From assembly GCA_022451485.1 (NCBI GenBank), contig JAKUQS010000010.1, positions 35,323-99,322 on the forward strand: DNA of 64,000 bases, written 5' to 3'. The notes under the pieces are model-generated. The model did no database searches. It was given only the letters and a program-made list of their open reading frames with translations, and was not told where the DNA came from. Below, piece by piece: positions 1 to 8,073 of this stretch. The stretch is from Gammaproteobacteria bacterium. Its GTDB lineage: Bacteria > Pseudomonadota > Gammaproteobacteria > Arenicellales > UBA868. Numbering within the stretch: the first letter of the stretch is position 1; each line of letters begins with the position of its first letter. The position numbers were made by a program, and so were the translations under genes.

Positions 1-1
1 G

Positions 2-760
2 AAAGCACACTCGGTATCCATCTCCTTTGGTGGGGTAGCGGCGCGTCAGGATGTATCAGTTGATTTTCCCGAACGTGAGATTATTGGCATCATCGGACCC
101 AACGGCGCTGGAAAAACCACGTTGCTCAATGTCATCTGTGGCATGACGCCACCAGATCAGGGCGATATTTTTCTCAATGATGTCTCGCTGACTGGAATGA
201 AACCCAGCGACGTTGCATCGTTGGGTTTGCGTCGTACTTTTCAATCGTCACAACTCTTTCCCGGTATGAGCGTGCTTGAGAACATGATGTGTGGGCTCCA
301 CCTAATGGGGTCGACCAAGTTGTTCGGTGCAATATTCCGATCTTCGACAATGAAAGCCGAAGAAGCAGAGATGCGCCGCCGGGCAATGGAGGCGCTTGAT
401 TTCGTGGGCTTCAAGCATTTTGCTGATCGACCGGGAAGTGCGCTCTCTTTTGGTCAACAACGTATTATTGAAATCGCTAGAACATTAATTTATGAGCCAA
501 AGGTTGTGTTGCTGGATGAGCCAGCGGTGGGACTATCGGTGACTCGGGTTGCCGAGCTTGAGGCTTTGCTTCGGCGGATTCGCGATGAAAGAGGCGTCAC
601 TTTAATTATGATTGAACACGTCATTCGTTTAGTAATGGGGGTTTCTGACCGAATCGTAGTTCTAAATTCGGGCCAAAAAATAGCGGAGGGGCAGCCAACA
701 GAAGTACGCAATGATCCGAAGGTTGTTGAGGCTTATTTAGGACATCAGGCCAATGAATAA
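2..760 (+). CDS. Branched-chain amino acid-type ABC transporter ATPase, LivG-like (5' end outside window)
   Basis: The reading frame is open from the left edge, so the start lies upstream and the gene is partial. Translation from base 2 gives a typical LivG start region, then a Walker A motif (GPNGAGKTT, about bases 95–121), a signature-like LSFGQQ segment and a Walker B region (VVLLDEPAVGLS). In this family LivG and LivF power a heteromeric HAAT importer for amino acids, amides or urea-like solutes. The signature reads SFGQQ instead of SGGQQ, which is tolerated in LivG-type proteins. It overlaps the next ATPase by 8 bases, so the two are translationally coupled. The permeases and binding protein are probably upstream of the window. 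The substrate is unknown; the neighbouring hydantoin/ureide genes suggest a nitrogenous solute (inference). Confidence 0.9.
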   Translation, partial: KAHSVSISFGGVAARQDVSVDFPEREIIGIIGPNGAGKTTLLNVICGMTPPDQGDIFLNDVSLTGMKPSDVASLGLRRTFQSSQLFPGMSVLENMMCGLHLMGSTKLFGAIFRSSTMKAEEAEMRRRAMEALDFVGFKHFADRPGSALSFGQQRIIEIARTLIYEPKVVLLDEPAVGLSVTRVAELEALLRRIRDERGVTLIMIEHVIRLVMGVSDRIVVLNSGQKIAEGQPTEVRNDPKVVEAYLGHQANE

Positions 761-1505
761 CGCCGCCGCTGGAGGAATTTCGACAGAAGGGCCGGCACCA
801 ATGCTTGAAGTCAGTCATCTTAACGTGTGGTACGGTGTGACCGAGGTGCTGCGTGATGTCTCTTTCACGGTGCCAGAAAACAAGATTGTCTCTTTGCTTG
901 GGGGAAATGGTTCGGGAAAGACCACGGTAATCAACACGTTGTCTGGAATGCTAACACCCCGTGCCGGAAACATCATTTTCCAAGGTGGTGAAATCGCGGG
1001 GCTGTCTTCTGACAAAATGGTAAAGAGCGGCATTGTGCAAGTGCCTCAAGGGCGCGAAGTGTTTTCAGACATGACAGTTCGGGAAAATCTTGAACTGGGC
1101 GCCGCGACCCGTCGTGGCATGGCGGCCATTCGGAATGACATTGATGAAATGTATGTTCTATTTCCAAGGTTAAAAGAAAAAGAGGCAATGCGTGCTGGTT
1201 CTTTAAGTGGCGGCGAACAACAACAGGTGGCGTTGGGCCGAGCTTTGATGGCCAAGCCTAAGTTGTTGTTAATGGATGAGCCGTCAGTTGGTCTGTCGCC
1301 ATTAATTGTCCAGGCGGTAGTTGAAACTATTCGTCAACTGCATGCGTCGGGATTGACCATTTTGATTGTCGAACAGAATGTTGGAGTAGCGGCAGCGGTT
1401 GCTGAGGATGCTTATGTGTTGAAGGATGGCGCGATTGCCTATTCAGGTTCTGCGCCGGGGTTGGTTAACGATCCTGAAGTGCTTGCTTCGTACCTTGGTG
1501 GATGA
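753..1505 (+). CDS. Branched-chain amino acid-type ABC transporter ATPase, LivF-like
   Basis: This 250-residue protein has Walker A (GGNGSGKTT), the ABC signature LSGGEQQQVALGRAL and Walker B (LLLMDEPSVGLSP) in LivF order. Family members begin near an MLEVSHLNVWYG-like segment, here at base 801. The frame opens at the ATG at 753, which overlaps the previous stop and gives about 16 extra residues. Either start is possible; the coupled one is used here. It is the second cytoplasmic ATPase of the HAAT-type importer whose first ATPase precedes it. The 94-base gap after it contains a 15-base dyad. Confidence 0.92.
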   Translation: MNNAAAGGISTEGPAPMLEVSHLNVWYGVTEVLRDVSFTVPENKIVSLLGGNGSGKTTVINTLSGMLTPRAGNIIFQGGEIAGLSSDKMVKSGIVQVPQGREVFSDMTVRENLELGAATRRGMAAIRNDIDEMYVLFPRLKEKEAMRAGSLSGGEQQQVALGRALMAKPKLLLMDEPSVGLSPLIVQAVVETIRQLHASGLTILIVEQNVGVAAAVAEDAYVLKDGAIAYSGSAPGLVNDPEVLASYLGG

Positions 1506-1513
1506 TTTGGTAC

Positions 1514-1528
1514 GACAAATGATTTGTC
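1514..1528. promoter_or_regulatory. Perfect inverted repeat, candidate operator
   Basis: The arms GACAAAT and ATTTGTC are exact reverse complements around a single central G. The dyad lies in the short gap between the livF-like gene and the SDR gene. A one-base spacer suits a dimeric repressor site better than an RNA hairpin, although a four-base-pair stem with a larger loop could also form. No run of T follows, so it is not an obvious terminator. The regulator is unknown and no copy was noticed elsewhere in the window. Confidence 0.35.
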
Positions 1529-1599
1529 TTGCCTAGATCAAAAAATGTGTCGATTGGCGACGTGACTCAATAGGTTTTAGCTTATTAAGGGATAGAAAA

Positions 1600-2385
1600 G
1601 TGGAACTCAATTTGTCTGGAAAAAGTGTTCTTGTTACTGGCGCGTCAAAAGGGATTGGTGAGGCGGCAGCCGAAGTATTCGCAAGAGAAGGTGCGAGTGT
1701 GGTGCACGTCACGGCCCGCTCTGGTGATCTGCTGGAAGGCTTGAAGGACAGAATCGAGTCGGCCCATGATTGCAAGGTGTTGACTCATGTTTTAGACCTG
1801 ACTGATGTGGGCGAGCGGGATAATTTGATCGCCGCAACCATTGATGTTGATATCTTGGTGAATAATGCAGGGGCTATTCCCTCGGGGTCTCTCGATGTTG
1901 TTGATGATGCAGCATGGCGGGCAGGCTGGGAGCTTAAAGTTTTTGGTTACGTCAATATGTGTCGATCGTTTTATAAACACATGGCCAATCGCGGACACGG
2001 AGTGATCATCAACAACATAGGTAACTCGGGCGAAAACCCAGATATTGACTACATTGCCGGGTCATCCGGAAACGCTAGTCTGATGGCCTTCTCACTAGCG
2101 CTGGGCGGACGCAGCATGGATCACGGTGTGCGGGTGGTGGCAGTTAATCCCGGCCCAATTGATACGGGTCGCATGGAGAAGATGTTAAAGCAGCGTGCGA
2201 AGACGATGCTGGGTGATGAAGGGCGATGGAAAGAATTACTGGCTAGGTTTCCAGGAGGGCGTGGGGGTACGGCGGAGGAGGTCGGTGATCTGATTGTTTT
2301 TCTTGCGTCCGAACGAGCTGGCTTCATCTCTGGGTGTGTGATGACGATCGATGGGGGGATTACTGCTCGCCGTTCGGTGGTCTAA
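1600..2385 (+). CDS. Short-chain dehydrogenase/reductase with degenerate active site
   Basis: This 261-residue Rossmann protein has the N-terminal nucleotide-binding motif TGASKGIG and the NNAG motif of classical SDRs, plus a C-terminal DGG segment. The GTG start at 1600 has an AAGGGA Shine-Dalgarno about 7 bases upstream. The usual YxxxK tetrad is not seen: Tyr151 is followed by IAGS instead of xxxK, and the catalytic Ser region reads NNIGNSG. It may belong to an SDR branch with an altered active site or act on an unusual substrate. It lies downstream of the importer ATPases and convergent with hyuB, overlapping its end by 4 bases. A role in the local catabolic pathway is inferred. Confidence 0.82.
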   Translation: MELNLSGKSVLVTGASKGIGEAAAEVFAREGASVVHVTARSGDLLEGLKDRIESAHDCKVLTHVLDLTDVGERDNLIAATIDVDILVNNAGAIPSGSLDVVDDAAWRAGWELKVFGYVNMCRSFYKHMANRGHGVIINNIGNSGENPDIDYIAGSSGNASLMAFSLALGGRSMDHGVRVVAVNPGPIDTGRMEKMLKQRAKTMLGDEGRWKELLARFPGGRGGTAEEVGDLIVFLASERAGFISGCVMTIDGGITARRSVV

Positions 2386-4052
2386 TCCAGATCAACGCCG
2401 TAGTTTTCCCTTGCGTGTTCCGGTGATATGAGTTCGTCAGCTAGATCACGTTTAATTGCTTCGTGGTCTCGATCTGCGGGGTTCCCGTAGCCTCCCGCAC
2501 CTGCCAAGCGAAAACTGACCACATCACCTCGCTTGAGTTGATGTACGGATTTGGATCCTAGCGCTTCGGCCGCTCCATCAGGGTTAAGAATGGTTTGTGC
2601 CTTGGCGCCTGGGTTACCACCTAATAACCCGTAAGGGGCAAATTTGTGTCGATCGCCTAGTAGCGTAATGGTTGCTTCATCCGCGAGTAACTCGATGTCT
2701 TTGCGAAGTCCGCAACCCCCTCGATATTGACCTGTCCCACCAGAGTCGGGAATCAGTTCAACGCGGTTGATTCGAACCGGGTTATTGTGTTCGTGCACTT
2801 CAACAGGGATATTCCGGCAGTTGACGACCGGAGCTAAAGCTTCTGGCCCGTCGCTTCGCGCCCGAGCGCCATACCCCGCGAATCCGAGGTCATACATAAC
2901 AAAAGATTTTCCGGTCCGCGGATCGGTCCCACCAATATTCGGGTTGTTCCAGTGCGAGAAGGCACCCATCGCCCGATGGGGCAGCGCTTGGGAAAGCGCC
3001 CCATTGATCACATCAAATATCCGAATTTGAACGGTGGCACGACCACCGCTGGAGGCAGGAAAGGTTGGATTGAAGAAGGAACCTTCACGTGCCGTAGTTG
3101 TAATAGGACGAATACCCCCTTCGTTCTGGGGCAACAGTGCATCACAGAATACTTTTACGGCGAACACGGTATAAGCGCGCGTGTAGTTGATATATGAATT
3201 AAGAGCCGCCGGAACTTGATCGGATGATCGCGAGAAATCAACCTCGATGTTTGATTTGTCGACTGTGATATCAACAGCAACCCGAATAGGCTCGGTACTG
3301 GGTCCATAGTCGTCCAGGCAATCATCAAAGCTATAAAGCCCATCAGGTATCTGTGCAATCAGGTCACGCATGCGCGTCTCACTGACCGAAAGGATGTCAT
3401 CGAAAGCGAGGTTGAGCACAGACGCTCCATATTCTTCGAAAAGGTTCGAGAGTCGCTCAATGCCCGCCCGATTCGCATTTAACTGAGCGTTCAGATCGCC
3501 CTCGACTTTTTCTGGAATACGAACATTGGCAAGAATCATCCGCAAGAGATCAGGGTCAAACTTGCCCTCTCGAACTAGACGGATGGGTAGGATGCGCAGT
3601 CCCTCTTGAAATGCTTCACTGACTCCATGAACGCGTTGCGAACCCGGTGCAGCACCACCAACATCAATATGATGTGCCGTATTGACGACAAAGCCGACCA
3701 GCTGTTTTTCCAAGAAGACGGGACTCGCCATAAAACAGTCTGGAAAGTGACCTGACCCTAGAAAAGAGTCATTCAGAAAGATTGCATCACCGGGTCTTAG
3801 CGTGTCTGGTTGGAAATATTCCAACACAGTTCGAATGACATAAGGCATCGAACCAAGATGCCCCGGGGTGAAATTGCCTTGGGCGATTAGGCGAGCTTTG
3901 GCATCGAACACGCCAGTTGAAAAGTCGTCACCTTCACGAACGGCTTCGGAAAATGCAGTACGCCTGAGCGTTGACCCCATTTCCTCAGCAACAGACAGCA
4001 AGGCGTTCCAAACAACTGTTAACGTAATCGGGTCAGTCTCTGTCGTTTTCAC
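2382..4052 (-). CDS. Hydantoinase B / 5-oxoprolinase-type subunit (HyuB family)
   Basis: This 556-residue protein matches HyuB from end to end. It has the N-terminal DPITLTVVWNAL segment, the LNDSFLGSGHFPDCF and HHIDVGGAAPGS regions, and the C-terminal GGxGQYRGG-like stretch. HyuB pairs with HyuA in ATP-dependent cyclic amide hydrolases (N-methylhydantoinase, 5-oxoprolinase) and in acetone-carboxylase relatives. It overlaps hyuA by 4 bases (ATGA), so the subunits are translationally coupled in the operon GST–hyuA–hyuB. Substrate specificity within this superfamily cannot be read from sequence; the neighbouring carbamoylase and dihydropyrimidinase-like genes favour a hydantoin-like ring. Confidence 0.92.
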   Translation of the reverse strand: MKTTETDPITLTVVWNALLSVAEEMGSTLRRTAFSEAVREGDDFSTGVFDAKARLIAQGNFTPGHLGSMPYVIRTVLEYFQPDTLRPGDAIFLNDSFLGSGHFPDCFMASPVFLEKQLVGFVVNTAHHIDVGGAAPGSQRVHGVSEAFQEGLRILPIRLVREGKFDPDLLRMILANVRIPEKVEGDLNAQLNANRAGIERLSNLFEEYGASVLNLAFDDILSVSETRMRDLIAQIPDGLYSFDDCLDDYGPSTEPIRVAVDITVDKSNIEVDFSRSSDQVPAALNSYINYTRAYTVFAVKVFCDALLPQNEGGIRPITTTAREGSFFNPTFPASSGGRATVQIRIFDVINGALSQALPHRAMGAFSHWNNPNIGGTDPRTGKSFVMYDLGFAGYGARARSDGPEALAPVVNCRNIPVEVHEHNNPVRINRVELIPDSGGTGQYRGGCGLRKDIELLADEATITLLGDRHKFAPYGLLGGNPGAKAQTILNPDGAAEALGSKSVHQLKRGDVVSFRLAGAGGYGNPADRDHEAIKRDLADELISPEHARENYGVDLD

Positions 4053-6121
4053 ACGCCCACTCCTGTATTGATAACAAGATGACCCTGACGGCTGACTTCA
4101 GCGAACATGCCTGGAGGAACCACAACGGTGGCTTCGGGGTCTTCCACGATGGCCGGGCCGTCAATCAACTGACCTTGTCCAAGCTTGCTACGATCGTGAA
4201 TAGCAGTCTCCACAAAACGACCTTGTTCAGGAAACCAAACTGATCGTTTACTCACACTATCACCGCTTGTTTCGGGGGCGCGCCAACCCAAATCCAAAAT
4301 AGCTTCTGGTGTTTCTAAAGTCGCTACTAGGTGCCAGTCAACTGCCTCGATCGCTGCTAGTTTGTCGTGATACCCATAGTTGCGCGCGTAGGCCTGGTCA
4401 AATGCGCGGCAAACCTCGTTGGGGTAATCATCATCAATGGGTAGTAAGGGTAGATCGACACGAATCTCGTAGCCCTGACCTTGGTAACGAAGATAGCCGT
4501 AACGGGACCAGTGCGGAATTGCATCGACACCTAGTCGCTGAAGGTCGCGATTTGCCTGTCCCTCAAGCTTTAAATAAATTTCCGCGATTAGACTATGACT
4601 TTCAGGGACGATGTCAATGACCCGGGTGATTGAAGTATCAATCTTAGGCTCTGCTCTGAGGAGTCCAATAGCAGAACCTACGCCAGCCCCAAATGGCACA
4701 ACGACTTTTGGTATTCCAATGGATTTCGCAAGTCGCGCTGCGTGTACGGGGCCCGCACCGCCAAAGGCTACAAGAGAATACCGACGTGGATCTCGGCCCC
4801 GTTCGACAGACACAATGCGCATAGCTTTCTCCATGTTGGCATTGGCTGCGGCATGAATTCCCCAGGCAGCACGCTCAATATCAAGTTCGAGTGGTTCACC
4901 GATGTCTCGGGCGATACCAGCTCTAGCATTTTCTACATCGAGTGTCATAGCGCCCCCGTTAAAAAAATGGGGATTCAGATAGCCGAGTACCAGGTTGGCA
5001 TCGGTAATTGTGGAGCGCTGACCTCCCAATCCGTAGCAGATTGGCCCTGGATCGGCACCCGCACTTTCGGGGCCAATATGGATAACTCCAAATTCCGCGC
5101 GTGCAATTGATCCACCACCGGCGCCGATTTCAAGTAGCTCGATCGCAGGGACATTGATAGGCAGACCACTTCCCGGTCGATAGCGAATAGGGTCTACTTC
5201 AAATGTCGGGGTAATGGCAGGAATGCCATCATCGACAGCACCTAATTTGGCGGTGGTCCCACCCATGTCAAAAGTGATGATGGAATTTTCGCCAGCTTCG
5301 GTCCCGACAAGGGCACTCATGAGTACACCAGCGGCGGGTCCCGATTCCACAATGCGAACAGGTTCTTCTATTGCGATTGAGGTCGAGATGAGCCCACCAG
5401 CTGATTGCATGATAAACATCTCATTTTCTACGCCACGCGCCCCAAGTGTTGATTGCAGCTGCGAGATGTAATCGGCAACGATTGGGCGCACATAAGCATT
5501 GGCTACCGTCGTGCTAGTGCGTTCGTATTCCCGAAACTTAGGAGAAATGTCCGATGACAGCGATACCAGTAAGTTGGGCAATCGAGCCTGAAGGATTTTC
5601 TTTATTATGTTTTCGTGGGTCGGATTGGCGTAGGCATGTATGAGCGACACTGCCACGGATTGAATAGTGCTTTCGGCGAGCGTTTCTATGATGGCATCTA
5701 GTGATGTAGGTTCTAATTCCTTGTCGACTTCTCCGTTAGGACCCACGCGTTCAATGACTTCGAACACATTGCGTCGAGCCACCAAAGGTGCTGGCTTATC
5801 CATGTACAGATCATAGGTTTCATAACGTTTTTGTCGTCCTATCAACAACACATCGCGAAAGCCCGCGGTGGTCACTAATGCGGTGGGCCGTCCTTTACGC
5901 TCAATAATCGCATTCGTTGCGACGGTGGTCGCGTGCAGCAGCGTGGTAATCGATGACGCTGAAATTCCTGCGTCAGTTAGCAGTTGGTCAAATCCTGTGA
6001 TGACCGCCACTGATGGGTCATGAGGCGTGCTCGCTATTTTTAAGAACCGGGGAGGTTCTCCCACTCCTGCCAAGACAAAGTCAGTAAATGTTCCACCGAT
6101 ATCGAAAGCCATGCGCCACAT
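4049..6121 (-). CDS. Hydantoinase A / 5-oxoprolinase-type subunit (HyuA family)
   Basis: The 690-residue product starts with the ASKHA-type phosphate motif FDIGGTFTDF, has TTVATNAIIERKG near residue 70 and TFDMGGTTAK in the middle, and ends with the HyuA C-terminal domain. HyuA supplies the ATP-binding half of the HyuAB enzyme. Starts are possible at 6121 (MWRMAFDIGG) or 6112 (MAFDIGG). A gap of 13 bases separates it from the upstream GST gene, consistent with one transcript. The family includes 5-oxoprolinase, N-methylhydantoinase and acetone carboxylase subunits, so the exact reaction is open. Confidence 0.92.
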   Translation of the reverse strand: MWRMAFDIGGTFTDFVLAGVGEPPRFLKIASTPHDPSVAVITGFDQLLTDAGISASSITTLLHATTVATNAIIERKGRPTALVTTAGFRDVLLIGRQKRYETYDLYMDKPAPLVARRNVFEVIERVGPNGEVDKELEPTSLDAIIETLAESTIQSVAVSLIHAYANPTHENIIKKILQARLPNLLVSLSSDISPKFREYERTSTTVANAYVRPIVADYISQLQSTLGARGVENEMFIMQSAGGLISTSIAIEEPVRIVESGPAAGVLMSALVGTEAGENSIITFDMGGTTAKLGAVDDGIPAITPTFEVDPIRYRPGSGLPINVPAIELLEIGAGGGSIARAEFGVIHIGPESAGADPGPICYGLGGQRSTITDANLVLGYLNPHFFNGGAMTLDVENARAGIARDIGEPLELDIERAAWGIHAAANANMEKAMRIVSVERGRDPRRYSLVAFGGAGPVHAARLAKSIGIPKVVVPFGAGVGSAIGLLRAEPKIDTSITRVIDIVPESHSLIAEIYLKLEGQANRDLQRLGVDAIPHWSRYGYLRYQGQGYEIRVDLPLLPIDDDYPNEVCRAFDQAYARNYGYHDKLAAIEAVDWHLVATLETPEAILDLGWRAPETSGDSVSKRSVWFPEQGRFVETAIHDRSKLGQGQLIDGPAIVEDPEATVVVPPGMFAEVSRQGHLVINTGVGV

Positions 6122-6134
6122 AATTGTTCCGGAA

Positions 6135-6803
6135 TTAACCTAAATGAAATTCACGTGGCGCAACATGATGCAAAAACCCATTTCTTTCACGGAGTCTTTT
6201 CTGCCAGCTCGTGATGTTAGACAAGGAAGGTGGGCAAGCATCAAAGAGATGTGCACGATAAACCGAGGCACCGGTCGTAATGTCGCCTAGTGTAAATAGG
6301 TCGCCACACACATAAGCGTGATCTTGCAAATGTTCATCGAGCACTCTTAGCCAATTTTCAACCTCGGTTCGCGCTGGTTCTACAGTCTCGGGTGACCGCA
6401 ACTCCTCCGCTAACCGGACTAATTCCATCACGAATGTGTGCAGGGGCGGTTCGAGGTGTTCATTAGTCCAGGCCATCCATCCGATGGACTGCGACAAAAT
6501 TTGCAAATTATCTTGATACAGGTCTGCTGCGCCATATTTCATTGCCAGATACGTGACGATAGCGTTCGATTCCCAGAGTATGAAACTGCCGTCCTTAATG
6601 AGAGGAACAGTGCGGTTTGGATTCATGGCTTTATAGATATCGGTATCCACGACGCCAAAGGGCGCGTGTCCTCGAGAGATATGACCCTGATGACCCATTG
6701 TGGCGCTCGCAAGTGTCAAGTTGTATTCGAGATTCAATTCGGCACACGCCCAGAGTACTCGTTGGGTACAGATAGAGGTGGGCCGTCCCCAGATATCAAT
6801 CAT
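6135..6803 (-). CDS. Glutathione S-transferase family protein
   Basis: This 222-residue protein has an N-terminal thioredoxin-like GST domain (RPTSICTQRVLW active-site loop, then NPNRTVPLIKDG with the cis-Pro, then LWESNAIVTYL for gamma-glutamyl binding). An all-helical C-terminal domain follows. A GGAGA Shine-Dalgarno sits 6 bases before the ATG. It is the first gene of an operon with hyuA and hyuB. In catabolic clusters GSTs often catalyse glutathione-dependent cleavage or isomerisation; here the role is unknown. It is divergent from the aminotransferase gene across about 120 bases that must hold both promoters. Confidence 0.88.
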   Translation of the reverse strand: MIDIWGRPTSICTQRVLWACAELNLEYNLTLASATMGHQGHISRGHAPFGVVDTDIYKAMNPNRTVPLIKDGSFILWESNAIVTYLAMKYGAADLYQDNLQILSQSIGWMAWTNEHLEPPLHTFVMELVRLAEELRSPETVEPARTEVENWLRVLDEHLQDHAYVCGDLFTLGDITTGASVYRAHLFDACPPSLSNITSWQKRLRERNGFLHHVAPREFHLG

Positions 6804-6923
6804 GTTGTCTCCACCGTTCTACGTTTTTATTCAAACCGCTATAGACTAAACCACTTGCACAAATATTTTCCCCGATACTTTTGTGGAATGGTGTGCTTTA
6901 GAGTCAGATTTACTAGGGACATT

Positions 6924-8060
6924 ATGATGCATCAATTTGAAACCAAGAATGCCTACTTCGACCAGCTTTCGCGTAATTCAAGGCTACGCTGGTTAGGACA
7001 GAACACCAATCACCTGCCATTACCTGATGAGGTGAAGCAGGCAATGGTGGAGGCGATCGATGATGATGCCATTCGACTATATGCTCCTCCACTTGGCATC
7101 GAGGCGCTTCGAGAGCTGATACTTGCCGATCTTGGACTGCATGACCTTTCTGTGATGGTAACGGATGGTGCAATCGAGGGCCTTTACCATGCATGTCGAA
7201 CGTTGGTCGGTCCAGGCGATGAATTTGTCACCACTGATCCTGGTTGGAAATGGCCAGTTCAGTTTGCCGCCGATTCAGGCGCGCGCGTTGTCGAGATTCC
7301 AATTTACGATGCCGCCCAGGATTTCAAATTGACGCCGCAACAGCTGGCAGACGCGATCACTGAAAAGACACGCCTCGTTTACCTCGTTGACCCGAATAAT
7401 CCGCTCGGCATTTGTTACAGCCGTGATGAGATCAATGCGTTTGCGGGTATCTGCCGTGATGCAGGTGCCTATTTAATTCACGATTGCACCTATCGGCATT
7501 TCGCCTACCAACATACACTGGCAGCGGAGTTTTTCCCTGAGCAGACCATTACTACCTACAGTTTTTCAAAATGGTTGGGCCTCGCTGGTCTTCGCGTCGG
7601 CGCCATAGTGGCAGCAGGAGAGGTATTGGAGCGCTTGGCGGCTGCACCACCAAATAACCTTGGTAGCAACGTGCTTTCTCAACGGGCTGCGATTGCAGGT
7701 CTTAAGGTGAAGGCAAAGTGGTTTCCCGAGGTGTTGCAGATCCAGCGGCACAACCAGGCATTGATTGCGGATGCGGCTGAAGCGATCCATGGACTGGTGA
7801 CACCGGTGTTTCCGTCCAACGGCAATTTCATGATTATTGATGTGTCAGAGGCTGGGGTCAGCCCCGAGGCCTTGGTTGAGGCGCTGCAGCGGCAGGACAT
7901 CATGATTCGTCAGGGAAGCTATCACTCCGATCGTTTCGGCGGACGATTCGTCAAGGTAAGTACGACGGTACCCACGGATTGGGTCGAAGCCTTTTGTCAC
8001 CATTTACCGGGAGCGGTCGAAGTGGCGCAAGGGTTAAATGATGTTGGCCCTCAGTTTTAG
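6924..8060 (+). CDS. PLP-dependent aminotransferase, class I/II
   Basis: The gene encodes about 378 residues of fold-type I aminotransferase. It shows the DPNNPLG segment (cofactor/substrate contact), a PLP lysine in TYSFSKWLGLAGLRVG, and a conserved C-terminal GSYHSDRFGGRFVKVS containing the carboxylate-binding Arg. The open frame extends upstream to 6438, but that part is antisense to the GST gene and looks non-coding. The ATG at 6924 (or 6927) follows an AGGGAC ribosome site. The amidohydrolase gene starts 13 bases downstream. It could transaminate an amino acid released by the carbamoylase (inference). Confidence 0.88.
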   Translation: MMHQFETKNAYFDQLSRNSRLRWLGQNTNHLPLPDEVKQAMVEAIDDDAIRLYAPPLGIEALRELILADLGLHDLSVMVTDGAIEGLYHACRTLVGPGDEFVTTDPGWKWPVQFAADSGARVVEIPIYDAAQDFKLTPQQLADAITEKTRLVYLVDPNNPLGICYSRDEINAFAGICRDAGAYLIHDCTYRHFAYQHTLAAEFFPEQTITTYSFSKWLGLAGLRVGAIVAAGEVLERLAAAPPNNLGSNVLSQRAAIAGLKVKAKWFPEVLQIQRHNQALIADAAEAIHGLVTPVFPSNGNFMIIDVSEAGVSPEALVEALQRQDIMIRQGSYHSDRFGGRFVKVSTTVPTDWVEAFCHHLPGAVEVAQGLNDVGPQF

Positions 8061-8073
8061 CGGACCATAGATC

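Noticed and set aside
6438-6923. N-terminal 162-codon extension of the aminotransferase frame
   Set aside because: It is antisense to the GST gene, has no family similarity, and a good ribosome site precedes the ATG at 6924.
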